Shown: positions 46,665 to 58,170 of the stretch, in pieces
How positions within the stretch are numbered: position 1 is the first letter of the stretch
How the letters are laid out: the number at the start of each line of letters is the position of its first letter
Assembly (NCBI GenBank): GCA_012932295.1
Contig: JAAONU010000011.1
Location: 15,770,136-15,834,135, forward strand
DNA: 64,000 nucleotides
DNA from: Cyclina sinensis
Taxonomy: Eukaryota > Mollusca > Bivalvia > Venerida > Veneridae
Direction of reading: 5' to 3'
Position numbers and translations under genes: made by a program
Notes under the pieces: model-generated
Database searches by the model: none
Seen by the model: the letters and a program-made list of their open reading frames with translations, nothing else
Told to the model about the DNA's origin: nothing

Positions 46665-48926
46665 AACAAGAGGGCCATAATGGCCCTATATCGCTCACCT
46701 GAATATGACTTCTTTTAACAAAGTTGTTATGGACCTGGTTTTTGACCAAAGATGACCCATATTCGAACTTGACCTAGAAATTATTGAAACAATCTTTCTG
46801 ACAAATTTCAAGGTTATTTGGACTGAAAGTGTAGCCTCTAAAGTGTTAACAAGGTTTTTCCATATTTGGGCTCTGTGACCTAGTTTTTGACCCCAGATGA
46901 TCCATATCCAAACCTGAGCTAGAAATCATCAAAACAACCTTTCTGACAAATTTCCAGGACATTTGGACTGAAAATGTAGCCTCTAAAGTGTTTACAAAGT
47001 TTTTCGATATTTAGGCTCTGTGACCTAGTTTTTTAATCCAGATGACCCATATTCAAAGTTGAGCTGGAAATCATAGAAGCAATCTTTCTGACATATTTTC
47101 AGGTTATTTGGAATTAAAATCTTAACTCTAGAGTGTTAACAAGGTTTTTCCATATTTGGGTTCTGTGACCTAGTTTTTGACCAAAGATGACCCATATTAG
47201 TACTTGAGCTAGAAATCATCAAAACAACCTGTCTGACAAATTTCAAGGACATTTGGACTGAAAAGTAACCTCTAGAGCATTAACAAGGATTTTCTACTTT
47301 TTTGCCCTGTTTCTTAGTTTTTGACCCCAGATAACCCATATTCAAAACTGAGCTAGAAATCATTAAAACAATCTTTCTGACAAATTTCAAGGTTATTTGA
47401 ACTGAAAATGTTACATGTGTACCTCAATGCGTGTTAACAAGGTTTTTCCATATTTGGGGTCTGTGACCTAGTTTTTGACCCCAGAAGACTTTATTCAAAT
47501 CTGAGCTAGAAATCATTAAAACATCCTTTCTGACAAATTTCGAGAATATTTGGACTGAAAAGTAGCTTCTAGAGTGTTAACAAGTTTTTTTTTTCTATTT
47601 TTGGGCTCTGTGACCTAGTTTTTGATTTCACATGACCTATATTCAAATTTTACCTAGAAATCATTGAAACAACCTTTCTGACAGATTCCAGGTTATGTGG
47701 ACTGAAAATGTTACCTCTAGAGTGTTAATGAGGTTTTTCCATATTTGGGCTCTGTGACCTAGTTTTTGACCCCAGATGACCCAACTTTGAACTAGAGCTA
47801 AAAATCATCAAAACAACCTTTCTGACAAATTTCTGGGATGTTTTGACTGAAAATGTAACCTCTAGAGTGTTAACAAGGTTTTTCTGTTTTTGGGCTCTGT
47901 GACCTAGTTTTTGAACCCAGAAGACCCATATTCGAACTTGAGCTAGAAATCATAGAAACAACCTGTCTGACAAATTTCCAGATTATTTGGACTGAAAATG
48001 TTACTTCTTCTACAAGAAGATTTTCAAAGTTTTCACTATATAAGCCTATGTAAAACCAATGACCCCAGGGTGGGGCCAAATTTGACCAAAGGGGTATAAT
48101 TTGAACAAACTTGGTAGAGGTCCACTAGACAATGCTACATACCAAATCTTAAGGCTCAGGGCCTTGTGGTTTCAGACAAGAAGATTTTTGAAGTTTTTCC
48201 TATATAAGCCTATGTAAAACCAATGACCCCAGGGTGGAGCCAAATTTAACCCCAGAGGTATAATTTGAACAAACTTGGTAGAGGTCCACTAGACAATGCT
48301 ACATACCAAATATCTAAGCTGTATGCCTTATGGTTTCTGACGAGAAGATTTTTAAAGTTTTTCCTATATAACTCTATGTAAAACAAGTTACCCCTGGGGC
48401 GGGGCCATTTTTGACCCAGAGGCCATGATTTGAATAAACTTGGTAGAGGTCCAGTAGACAATGCTGCACACCAAATATCTTAGCTCTATGCCTTACAGTT
48501 TCTGACAAGAAGATTTTTAAAAATTTTCCTATATAACTCTATGTAAAACAAGTTACCCCTGGGGCGGGGCCATTTTTGACCCCAGGATCATAATTTGAAC
48601 AAACTTGGTAGAGGTACACTAGATGATGCTTTATACCAAATATCAAAGCTCCAGGCCTTGTGGTTTCTGACAAGAAGATTTTTAAAGATCCAACTTTTAA
48701 AATCTGTTTTAAGCTCCTGTGACCCAGAAATGCAATGAACTAGAACCATTTGAACAAACTCGGTAGAGCTTCATGCAAGGAACATTCTAGGCAAGTTTCA
48801 TTAAATTTTGCCCAATGGTTTCAGAGGAGATGTTGTTTGAATGAATTGTGGACGACGGACGGACGGACGGACGCCGGACAATCAAGGATCCTAAAAGCTC
48901 ACATGAGCATGCTCAGGTGAGCTAAT
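46665..48926. repeat. Tandem-repeat-containing element with hairpin ends, copy 2
   Basis: It has the same start (AACAAGAGGGCCATAATGGC...CGCTCACCTGA) and the same type of end (AGCTCACATGAGCATGCTCA, then GGTGAGCT) as copy 1. The left 1.3 kb carries a different repeat: about eight to nine units of about 147 bp with GTGACCTAGTTTTTGACC, GAGCTAGAAATCAT and CTTTCTGACAAATTTC. The right 0.9 kb carries the copy-1 type of repeat and the ACGGACGGACGGACGCCGGAC tail. The change of monomer type occurs near 48000. It shows that the termini are conserved while the internal array is exchangeable. Confidence 0.85.
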
Positions 48927-49046
48927 AAAACTGAGTGACAAAGATTATTGTCAGAAAGTGCTACTTGTATTTATAGGGAGCTGATATGACCTGGCATAAC
49001 TGATGGATATCCAAATGTGAAATAAGTTATGTCAGGTCGTATTTAT

Positions 49047-50946
49047 GAATTATGGAGGTTTCGTCACACTACCGGTTCGTCATACTTATTGTATATAGTG
49101 ACAGAAAAGAGGTTTCGTCACAATGATATTACAGAGTAATTCACACCTATTGTATATTGAATACAATCATAAAATATTGAGTATTAAAGCAGTAAGCTAT
49201 TAATACATGGGTGTTATTGAATTATGATGAATCAAACTGCGGCATATTTAACATAACAAGAAATGTTTGTAAATCATAAATGCCCCCCGGCAGCACCTAA
49301 TTGCTTGTGGTTGGGCCAAAGCGTTCTCTAGTTATTGATCAGAAACCGTTTTTAGGATCAAAGTCCCTGTGGCCTTGACCTTTCACCTAATGACCTCAAA
49401 ATCAATAGGGGTCATTTACTGGTCATGACCAACCAGCATACCAAGTTGGGTGAACCTAGGTCAAAGCATTCTCTAGTTATTGATCGGAAACCGTCTTTAG
49501 AGTCAAAGTCTCTGTGAGCTTGACCTTTGACCTAATGACCTCAAAATAAATAGGGGGTCATCTACTGGTGATGACCAACCAGCATACCAAGTTTGGTGAA
49601 CCTAGGTCAAAGCGTTCTCTAGTTATTGATCGGAAACCGTTTTTAAGATGAAAGTCTCTGTGATCTTGACCTTTGACCTAATGACCTCAAAGTCAATAGG
49701 GTTCATCTACTGGTGATGACCAACCAGCATACCAAGTTTGGTGAACCTAGGTCAAAGCATTCTCTAGTTATTGATCAGAAACCATTTTTAGGATGAAGGT
49801 CCCTGTGAGCTTGACCTTTGACCTAATAACCTCAAAATCAACAGGGGTCATCTACTGGTGATGACCAACCAGCATACCAAGTTTGGTGAACATAGGTCAA
49901 AGTGTTCTCTAGTTATTGATCAGAAACCGTTTTTAGGATGAAGGTCCCTGTGATCTTGACCTTTGACCTAATGACCTCAAAATCAATAGGGGTCATCTAC
50001 TGGTGATGAACAACCAGCATACCAAGTTTGGTGAACCTAGGTCAAAGCGTTCTCTAGTTATTGGTCGGAAACTGTTTCTGCCTACAAGGTCAATGTGACC
50101 TTGACCTTTGACCCCTTGACCCCAAAATCAATAGGGGTCATCTACTGGTGATGGACAATCATCCTACCAAGTTTGAAGTTCCTAGGCCTAAGCGTTCTTT
50201 AGTTATTGGTCGGAAACCGTTTCTTCATACAAGGTCAATGTGACCTTGACCTTTGACCCTTTGACCCCAAAATCAATAAAGGTCATCTACTGGTGATGGA
50301 CAATCATCATACCAAGTTTGAAGTTCCTAGGCCTAAGCATTCTTTAGTTATTGGTCGGAAACCATTTGGTCTACGGACCGATGGACCAACCGACAGACAA
50401 ATGCAAAGCAATATACCCCCACTTCTTTGAAGAGGGGGCATAATAATTAGTGTTGATTAAAGTTAAAATCATGCTGGAAACAGTAACAAAAATATATACT
50501 GAATATTTTTCAATTTAATAGAAACAGTGGTTATAATGATGCTGGAAACATTACCAAAAAGATATTGAATATTTTTTAATTTAATAGGATACGGCTAAAA
50601 GATTGCCTTTTAAGAAATTTCATCCAGAAATAACAACTTTAGTATTTAAATTTCAAGCATCTTCGAAAATATCTTTTATTTTGATGCATAAAAGATCATT
50701 AAAGAGCAAAACATTACTAAAATTTGTGCAATTATTGCAAATTTAAATTATATTATTAATGTTTCTAAAAACTAGATCAATTAAGACAGATCATATAAAA
50801 TAATTGCTTGTTATTAACACCTTGTCGACGTCGGCAGTTTTCTAATACCGTTTCTACTATATAAATTAATTGTGACGAAACCTCAACCTGTTTTGTACAG
50901 AAAAATAAGTGTGACGAACCGGTAATGTGACGAAACCTCCAGCACC
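49047..50946. mobile_element. MULE-like element with TIRs and 9-bp target duplication
   Basis: GGAGGTTTCGTCACACTACC at 49054 is inverted at the right end (GGTAATGTGACGAAACCTCC, ending at 50940); about 34 of 36 positions match. A second, shorter inverted pair (GAGGTTTCGTCACAA near 49110 and TTGTGACGAAACCTC near 50871) lies inside. CGTATTTAT flanks both sides (49038-49046 and 50947-50955), just outside the TIRs, and is a probable 9-bp duplication. The interior is mostly a tandem array (49275-50450). No transposase frame is present. Confidence 0.75.
49275..50450. repeat. 145-bp tandem array, eight copies, nested in the MULE-like element
   Basis: Units of 145-146 bp repeat from about 49326 (49326, 49471, 49617, 49762, 49907, 50053, 50197, 50342) with AGCGTTCTCTAGTTATTGAT, CGGAAACCGTTT, GTGACCTTGACCTTTGACC and ATCTACTGGTGATG. 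The array starts with ATGCCCCCCGG and ends with GAAGAGGGGGCATAAT, short inverted ends that suggest the array was once an element of its own. It is related to the degenerate array at 28135-29010. Confidence 0.9.
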
Positions 50947-51280
50947 CGTATTTATAAGACTACTATCTACTACTATAACAGTAATAAGGAAAAAATGAGT
51001 AATAAATTGTCCAGAAATCCTCAAATGTCGTCATGTCTTCAGAAGCTAAAACCAATTACAGAATGACCCTACTGTGAAAACTGTAGATTATGGCTTAGTA
51101 TGTTTAACAATAAGTAAAAAAGGTGTTTGGTACGAAATAATTAGGGTACGAATTTTGCCATTACCTTCGCGAAAACTAAATACATATAGATGTATTACAA
51201 AGAAAACTATTTAGTTCGAGACCAAAATGTACACTGAAAAAATATTCGTGAAAAAAACAGTTGAGGTATTAAAAACTCAC

Positions 51281-51289
51281 TGTTGACAT
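51281..51289 (-). other. Alternative candidate FH start exon (ATG TCA ACA, then GTGAGT)
   Basis: On the minus strand the ATG at 51289-51287 is followed by two codons and a good GTGAGT donor, in phase 0, as needed for FH exon 42099-41956. This would give an N-terminus [16 protein letters not shown] and an intron of 9.2 kb. It starts only 139 bases from the ATP6V1D start codon on the other strand, so the two genes could share a bidirectional promoter. Support is positional and weak. Confidence 0.15.
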
Positions 51290-51428
51290 TCTTTGAATGC
51301 GCTAGAATCTTGTTTGTTAAAACTTTGAAATTGTTGTCCTTTGGGGTACTCTTTTTTTCAGAAGGTATAAAAATATTCTCACATGACAGAAGTTTCCGCT
51401 TCCGGCAGTTTCAAGCAAAAACGTCAAA

Positions 51429-54400
51429 ATGTCAGGAAAAGAAAGATTAAACATTTTTCCGAGTAGAATGTAAGTATCCATTTAATGTGATATTTAAAGA
51501 AGCTTTGCTTCTAGCCTTTAGTAAGTGTTATTCTGTTCATTTTACTCCAGAGACGTTTAGTTCTATCTCGTCACAGAAAGTCAGAATGCCATAATTTGCT
51601 GCTAATATTTGGTGACAGGATTCCTGTCATGTGATGCTAAAAGATTAAGGGTTATCTTCAGTGTTTATATGAAATATGGAACTGCCTCAGCTCAAGCACT
51701 TTAACAATGGAGTGTTATTTCAGTCAGCCGGAACATAAATTCGCAAAGAAAGTCTAGTTTTGCCCAAAAATGTATTCTATATGCTAAGAAGAATTACCGA
51801 CAAATCAGTAAAATGATTTTATATAGTAAAAAAAAGAAAGGAGAAATCAGTAACAATAGAAATACTGTATGTACCAATAAAGGTGATTAAGTTGGTGTGA
51901 AAAGGCATATTGGGGTACACTGCTCATCATACAAAGGTGCTAACATCACGTCGTTAAAGAAGTTAGGCCTCTTAGTTTGTCTCAGCAGGTAATTATAAAA
52001 TTTGTGTTTGTCATGCAATTATCTTTTTTTAAATTATTAAAGTTGATTCTAAAATATTATAATCATAATTACTATTAGGATGAAAAGAAAAAAAACTTTG
52101 TGATAGCGCTTTTATGTTCTAAATTAAAGAAGTATGTTTTTCACTCATTTTCATCAGAGACAGATTTTTAAATAAAAACTGTCTGAACAATTTCCTCCAT
52201 CAGTCTTTTGACTAACCATGGCAGAACACCAATTAAAGTAATCTTGATCATCAAAAGTGCTATTCACACCTACTCCATCACTTTCTCTGTACCCCAGCAT
52301 GCCTTTTCACACCTACTTAATCACCTTTCTTGATACATACAATATTTCTATGGTTACTGATTTCTCCATTTTTTTACTATATAAAAATCATGTTACCGAT
52401 TTGTTGTGTTACCGATTTGTTTGGTAACGTAAGAAAAACAAAAATGGAGAAAAACAAAATCATATTTTACGGATGTGACAGAAAGTTGTGCAAGATTAAA
52501 TATAATATTTGACCTTAAATTATGAATTCAATATTTCTGTTTAAAGCTTCAGATGAATTAGCAGTTTTCAGAATTGCAGAGATTACTGCCGCTGTTACTG
52601 AAAAAAGATGATATTGAAGCATCTAAGATTAGTAATTTACCTTCATTCTTTCTGTCTGTTCACCTTGAACATCAGCTGTCCATAAACTTTAACATTGACC
52701 ATAACTTCCTCATTAGGAAGTGGATATACTTCATACTTGGACACAAACCCCTTTGGACAAGACTTTCCCACTGACTTGTATTTATTTGACCTTGAACCCT
52801 GAATGACCTTCACCCTGAAGATATAAGCCACCATGGCTGTGACCATTGCCATGTTTTAGGGGCAACCGTATCTGTGTCACATTTCATTTTTTTTTTTTTG
52901 TTTCTTTTTTTGTAAAAGCGTTAATATAATAAAGAATGTTGATGAAAGAGAGAAAACTTACATTGTAAGAAACAGAAAACAGACAGATTATTGTTAAAAT
53001 AAAAAAAATATTATTTTATTTTCCAAAGAACATATACATTTTCATTCAACAGATGCATAATTGCATTTCTATATGTTATATCCTGTGCTAATATTTTAAG
53101 TGGGTTTACCTTTTATTTTTGTTTTATTAAGGTCAATCACAGACTGCTGTGTTTAAATGGAAACATCTAAGTAGTATGGTGATACCTTCTCCTTCTTTTT
53201 TTTTAATCTAGTCTTTCCACTTATTCAGGTCTCTTTGGTAAATAAAGGTACCCATTAAAGTCAGATTTTATAAGACAGTTTATATGTTGGTGCCTGGATC
53301 CAGATAGTTCCCCTGCCAAACAGTTTGACACCTCATAGTTTAATCAAGATGGACAGTTGCCCTTTTGTAGCTTTGTAGCTGTAATTATTATGTTATTATT
53401 ATCTGTCGTTTAAAAGATGCTTAAAGTAGCTATAATTGATCAACCACAGTTAAAAGAATGACATTTTTCAACAATGATCAGATTCATTTGAGTTACAATG
53501 TACAAATATTTAGTTTTTGATGAAAACAATGTACTAAGGGTTTTTTCTGCCCTATCAAAATTGTAGGAGTAGATTTGACTGTGTGTTTTTATAGCAATAG
53601 AGGGGAAAAGTTCAAATTGTCAAAATCTGTCAAAATGAATGAGAATTATCCATAATTAGGTAATAACTGTTCAAGAAATAATTGTTGGGGATCTTAGACC
53701 TCTATATTTCTAAGCCTTTAGTTTGTAATGTCAAGAGGTACCATTCACATGTTGACATTTCAAAAGGTATGAGTTGACAGAATATGGTATGACTTTATAA
53801 AAGCATAACTTAACTACGGCACAAATTGACCAAGCCCCCTCATGATAAACTAAGAGATAAAACCGGATCCTGTTTGAGAATTGAAAGTCTTTGGCCAGCC
53901 TGGCAGCTGTCATGATTCTTCCCAGTGTTGCTTCCTGCCATAATAAAAGGTAGCTTGTGGACAAAGGACTGAAGTCTTTTTCTGTGATATACTGCTTGAA
54001 ATGGAAAATGTGAAATAAGTGCATACCTTTCATTTGGCGCTGATGAGTATAGCACATTGACCAGTAAGTTGTTTACATGGTTTGTTGTTGTTATGAAACA
54101 CTGACTTTGGTTTTTTTATAGGGCCATGGCCACCATGAAGCAGAGATTGAAGGGGGCCCAGAAAGGTCACAGTTTATTGAAGAAAAAAGCAGATGCTTTA
54201 ACAATGAGATTTAGACAGATCTTAAAGAAAATTATTGAGGTAAAGTTAACCTGTATTTGCACAGATGGATTTAGCTTCTTTTCCACAGACTTATCGTATT
54301 AGATATCTTGATTTTGAATGTGCCAGTGTCTAAATTGAGAAAAGACTAGATATAAGGCTATGCAAGAAAAAAACAACTGCATGCTCAAACATGTTTGACT

Positions 54401-57400
54401 TTCGTATCATTAAATAGATTGCACAATTTTTTTTATTACAACCTAATAATGTAATGTAGTCAACCTTGTATTCAAGGACCATTGACTGGCAAAATAATAG
54501 ATGGGCTTTGTTCACACATGTGCAGATAATCTGAATTCCAGATTGTCTTAAATACAGGTTTTTCTGTATATAAGTTGTAAATACATATTAACTGATTCTG
54601 TAATGTAACACTAACAGATTACTCACAGAACATACTATATCATCCCTGATATTGAAGTTGAAGTCTTTATAAATGCTACTAAAATGGAGTTACATATGTA
54701 TTTGTTTTCAGACAAAGATGAAGATGGGAGATGTAATGAAGGAGTCAGTGTTCTCCCTTGCAGAGGCAAAGTTTACCACAGGGGACTTTAACCATGTTGT
54801 TCTTCAGAACGTAAATAAAGCACAGCTCAAAGTACGATCAAAGAGAGACAATGTTGCAGGTTAGATAACTCTCACAATTATAGCTAAGACAGCAAGCATA
54901 GTTGTATATCTCTCTAAGCTTGAATAGAGGCTAAGACTCAGTCCCATAATACTCTCATTAGGTGTTTAATTAAGTCTTACATTAGTACTTTTTGAGAATA
55001 TTTTCAGGCCAGATCTCTATGTTACAATTAGTGAAATGAACCATAAAACCAGAAAAAGTTTAATGTGTATCTTTATTTTTCTAGAAGAATAAATTACAGA
55101 GACTTTTTTATTCAGATTTATTACTTTACTTCTTGTTCATCTAGTTAACAGTACATACTACAGGTGTATGAGTTGTCTAACTATAGACTTTGATCTTGTT
55201 TTGTAGGTGTTCAGTTACCTGTATTTGAGCACTATACAGATGGTGTTGACAGTAAGTATAAAAATGTTTCCTTCTCCAGTGTTTTTCAGTGGTGTCAAAG
55301 GAAGGAGGTTACTTGTCTTACAAACTTTTGTTTTGTGACAGAAAGATGACTGTAACAATTGTGTCTGTGATATAGGTGGAACCTCTGCAGCCTTAATCTT
55401 TAAGGAAAAACTTATCTTACAAGAAGTAAAGTGTTCTTCACTTTCTGGCAGTTGTGAAATACTGTAGTTTATACATTTTCTGTTTTTGTTTTTCCTCTCT
55501 AGATAAAACAAGTAGTTTATACAAAAAAAAAAGAAAAAGGAAAGGCTACTGATATATAGTGCTGGCCATGTTAGAGTGTTGTCAGTTTTACAATTTCAGG
55601 TGATATTCCAAGTGTACATCTTCAGTTTATAAAGAAATGTTTTCTTCTGCAAGTCTGTTTGAAATACTGACCAGAATCAAAACACCCGATTTTTCTGTTT
55701 GTTTCAGGTTATGAATTAACAGGTTTATCACGTGGAGGTCAGCAAATTGACAAGTTAAAGAAGAACTATGCAAAGGCTGTAGAACTGTTGGTACAGTTAG
55801 CATCACTACAGACTTCATTTGTTACTTTAGATGAAGTTATCAAAATCACCAACAGAAGAGTTAATGCTATAGAACATGGTAGGTATGACTGGGAAATCAT
55901 TCGTATTGGCTTAAATTATCTGGTTGGTGCATCACTATAAGGGACTATAGGTTTATTGTCTGGCCTCTGTCTGTCTGTCAAAATCTGAATCCCGCTAGAA
56001 CTCAAAATGTATTAGTATGTCAGCTATGTTCATGAAACTAGTATGTATATAAATACCAGTGTGTAAGTCATGTTCAGCTGTTAAGATTTTTCCTGCATCC
56101 CCCTGTCTTCAGTAAACTGATGTGGTATTTAGGAAATTTTTACCTTTCAAAAAGTGAAAAACAACTAGGTTTCTTAACACTGTATCTGTTGACAGCAATA
56201 TGGATACAAACACGTTTATAGTATAACATTGGCTCACTATATAAGTATTTGTTCATCTGTTAATCCTGAAAATCTGAATATTGTATCAGTTTGAAAAATA
56301 CTAGTTCTTAGTTCATATTACTTCCTACGCTGATAGATAGCTGTATTAAAAGACATTAAGTAATTAGGTTTTAAAATTTGCTCTTGATTAGTCTGTCTGC
56401 ATGCCTGTCTGTCTGTAAAAAAAGTCTAAAAACTTGATACTGCAATATCTAACTATTGAATCTGTATTCATTTATATGAGTAATCCATGGATATTACTTA
56501 GATAATGCCTATCAGTTTTGATTCATCATGAGGCTTATTTGTGGTTGCTGTAAAAATGGAATACTGCGGCATTCCTTTGTTTGAAATGTGTATATAATTA
56601 TAGCATAATTCTACCGCTTGCAAGACTGATTAGAGTTTCACGTATTTGGAAAGCAGTAAAAAGTGATGTTACAATGTTTATTTCAGTAGCTTAAACTGTC
56701 ACTTTACGGACTATCCAGTCACAGCAAGGCAGTTTTCTCAAATATACCTGTCAATAAAACTGTGTCTTGCAATCTACCCGCAGCCAGAAAAATGTGCCTG
56801 GGTGGCGCCAAAATTGCTGTGTTGTAATTGTCACTGCGTTGCTACCCGAAATCTTCACTCAATGTTTTCTTTTTCCTAACCACTTTTCCATTTCGTACAC
56901 AGAATGACACTGGAATGACAGTTTTGACAGATAAAAGGCGGAGTTTGAAAGAAACACACTGGGCAGCCTTTTAATTGATTTTTGACAGGTGTACTGAGGA
57001 GTCTGGTTCTTTACCTAACAGTGTAAACTCTAATCAGTTTTGCAAGTGATAGTATTGAAAAATGTTGAGTCTAATAATTTCTCTGTCTCAAACCAGTGAA
57101 ATACTAATATTTCATATTTCAGTGATTATTCCTAGAATAGAGAATACCATTTCTTACATCACCACAGAATTAGATGAGAGAGAAAGGGAAGAATTCTTTA
57201 GGTAAGGTTACTATAGAAATGGACTGTCAACACTGATAAACTTACGTAACAGGTGGTGAAAAATCGTGGCTCGACCGGGACTCGAACCCTGGGCTTTCCG
57301 CTTACAGGACGGACACTCTACCAAACTGAGCTAACAAGCCACACGATTTTGCCTTATCGATTTATCACCTATAAACCTGTACCCGGCTACACTTATAACA

Positions 57401-58170
57401 CAAAGTGTTTAAAGCTTTTAAAGCTGCTGACCCACTGATTTTAGCTAAAAAAAATTTTTTTTTGATAAGTCAAAATACTTCTGTATAAAACTAATTTTTT
57501 ATGCTTCTTTCTGGCTTGAAATGCATTTTTTGGGATTTGAACCTCTCTGATTCAGTAAAATATTTGTTGACAAGCTAACCCCAAGCACTATCAAACTTTT
57601 TATTTTAACTGCTCTTAATAAAGAAATATATAAAGTCTTTACCACATGAATGAAGGGGTAACATATTCACTGATGAAAATATGAAAAAAACTATTAATTC
57701 TGACATGTTTCCTTGACCAAAAGTAAATCTGAAAAAAAAGTTTAATGTGTTCTCAATGAATACAACTAGAAGTTCTATATGTATGAACATTTTCTTTTTT
57801 GTTGGTGAACAATGTACTAGTCAGTTACTTTAATTTTCTCAAGTAATAGTTACACCATACATACGATATACTGACAATGTTTTGAGACTATTGAAAAGAA
57901 ATTGATGCGAACTTATTTTGCATTATTTCTGCTAGTACATACATGTACAGTAATAATTATTTTCCACCTTGCCTTCATCATACCCTGTATACACCATACA
58001 AGATACTTTTTTCTCCTTTACTTAGACTGAAGAAGATTCAAGAGAAGAAGAAAAAAATAAGGAAGGAAGCAGAAAGAGTGAAGGAAGAATTGAAAGCTCA
58101 GGGTCTGGAGCCTGATAAAGTTGATAATATACTGGAAGAAGATAAGGATGAAGATTTATTGTTTAATTAG
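51429..58170 (+). CDS. ATP6V1D: V-type proton ATPase subunit D (seven exons)
   Basis: Exons: 51429-51469, 54122-54239, 54712-54859, 55207-55251, 55708-55878, 57123-57201, 58026-58170 (stop TAG). All junctions are AG/GT and in phase; the product is 248 residues (human 247). Diagnostic stretches are IFPSRM at the N-terminus, [105 protein letters not shown] and the C-terminal acidic DEDLLFN. Subunit D is the coiled-coil central rotor shaft of the cytosolic V1 sector; it turns with subunit F inside the A3B3 hexamer and couples ATP hydrolysis to proton pumping in endosomes, lysosomes and plasma membranes. The ATG is chosen because [14 protein letters not shown] matches the family start. Intron 6 holds a tRNA-like foldback. 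Confidence 0.97.
57251..57369. mobile_element. Foldback element enclosing a tRNA-like sequence
   Basis: AGGTGGTGAAAAATCGTG on the left and CACACGATTTTG...CGATTTATCACCT on the right form imperfect inverted flanks around a tRNA-like core. The arrangement recalls the MITE at 12844-13285, which also encloses a tRNA-like unit but has different ends. It lies in ATP6V1D intron 6. Confidence 0.5.
57267..57340 (-). tRNA. tRNA-Thr(UGU)-like sequence, possibly a pseudogene
   Basis: The minus strand folds into a near-complete cloverleaf: acceptor GGCTTGT with TCGAGCC (six of seven pairs), D arm GCTC...GAGT, anticodon stem TCCGT/GCGGA with the loop CCTGTAA (anticodon TGT), five-base variable loop, T arm CAGGG-TTCGAGT-CCCGG (one mismatch). 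The A box (TAGCTCAGTTTGGTAGAG) and B box (GGTTCGAGTCC) are canonical. Two mismatches and the inverted flanks make a tRNA-derived repeat as likely as a working gene. Confidence 0.45.

Noticed and set aside
45084..48461. Minus-strand frames with recurrent MSSGPLPSLFKSWPLGQKWPRPRG-like sequence
   Set aside because: They are the tandem units of the hairpin-ended elements; the similarity between frames is the repeat and not a protein family.
53731..54057. 108-codon minus-strand frame in ATP6V1D intron 1
   Set aside because: No recognised domain and antisense to an intron; no splice support.
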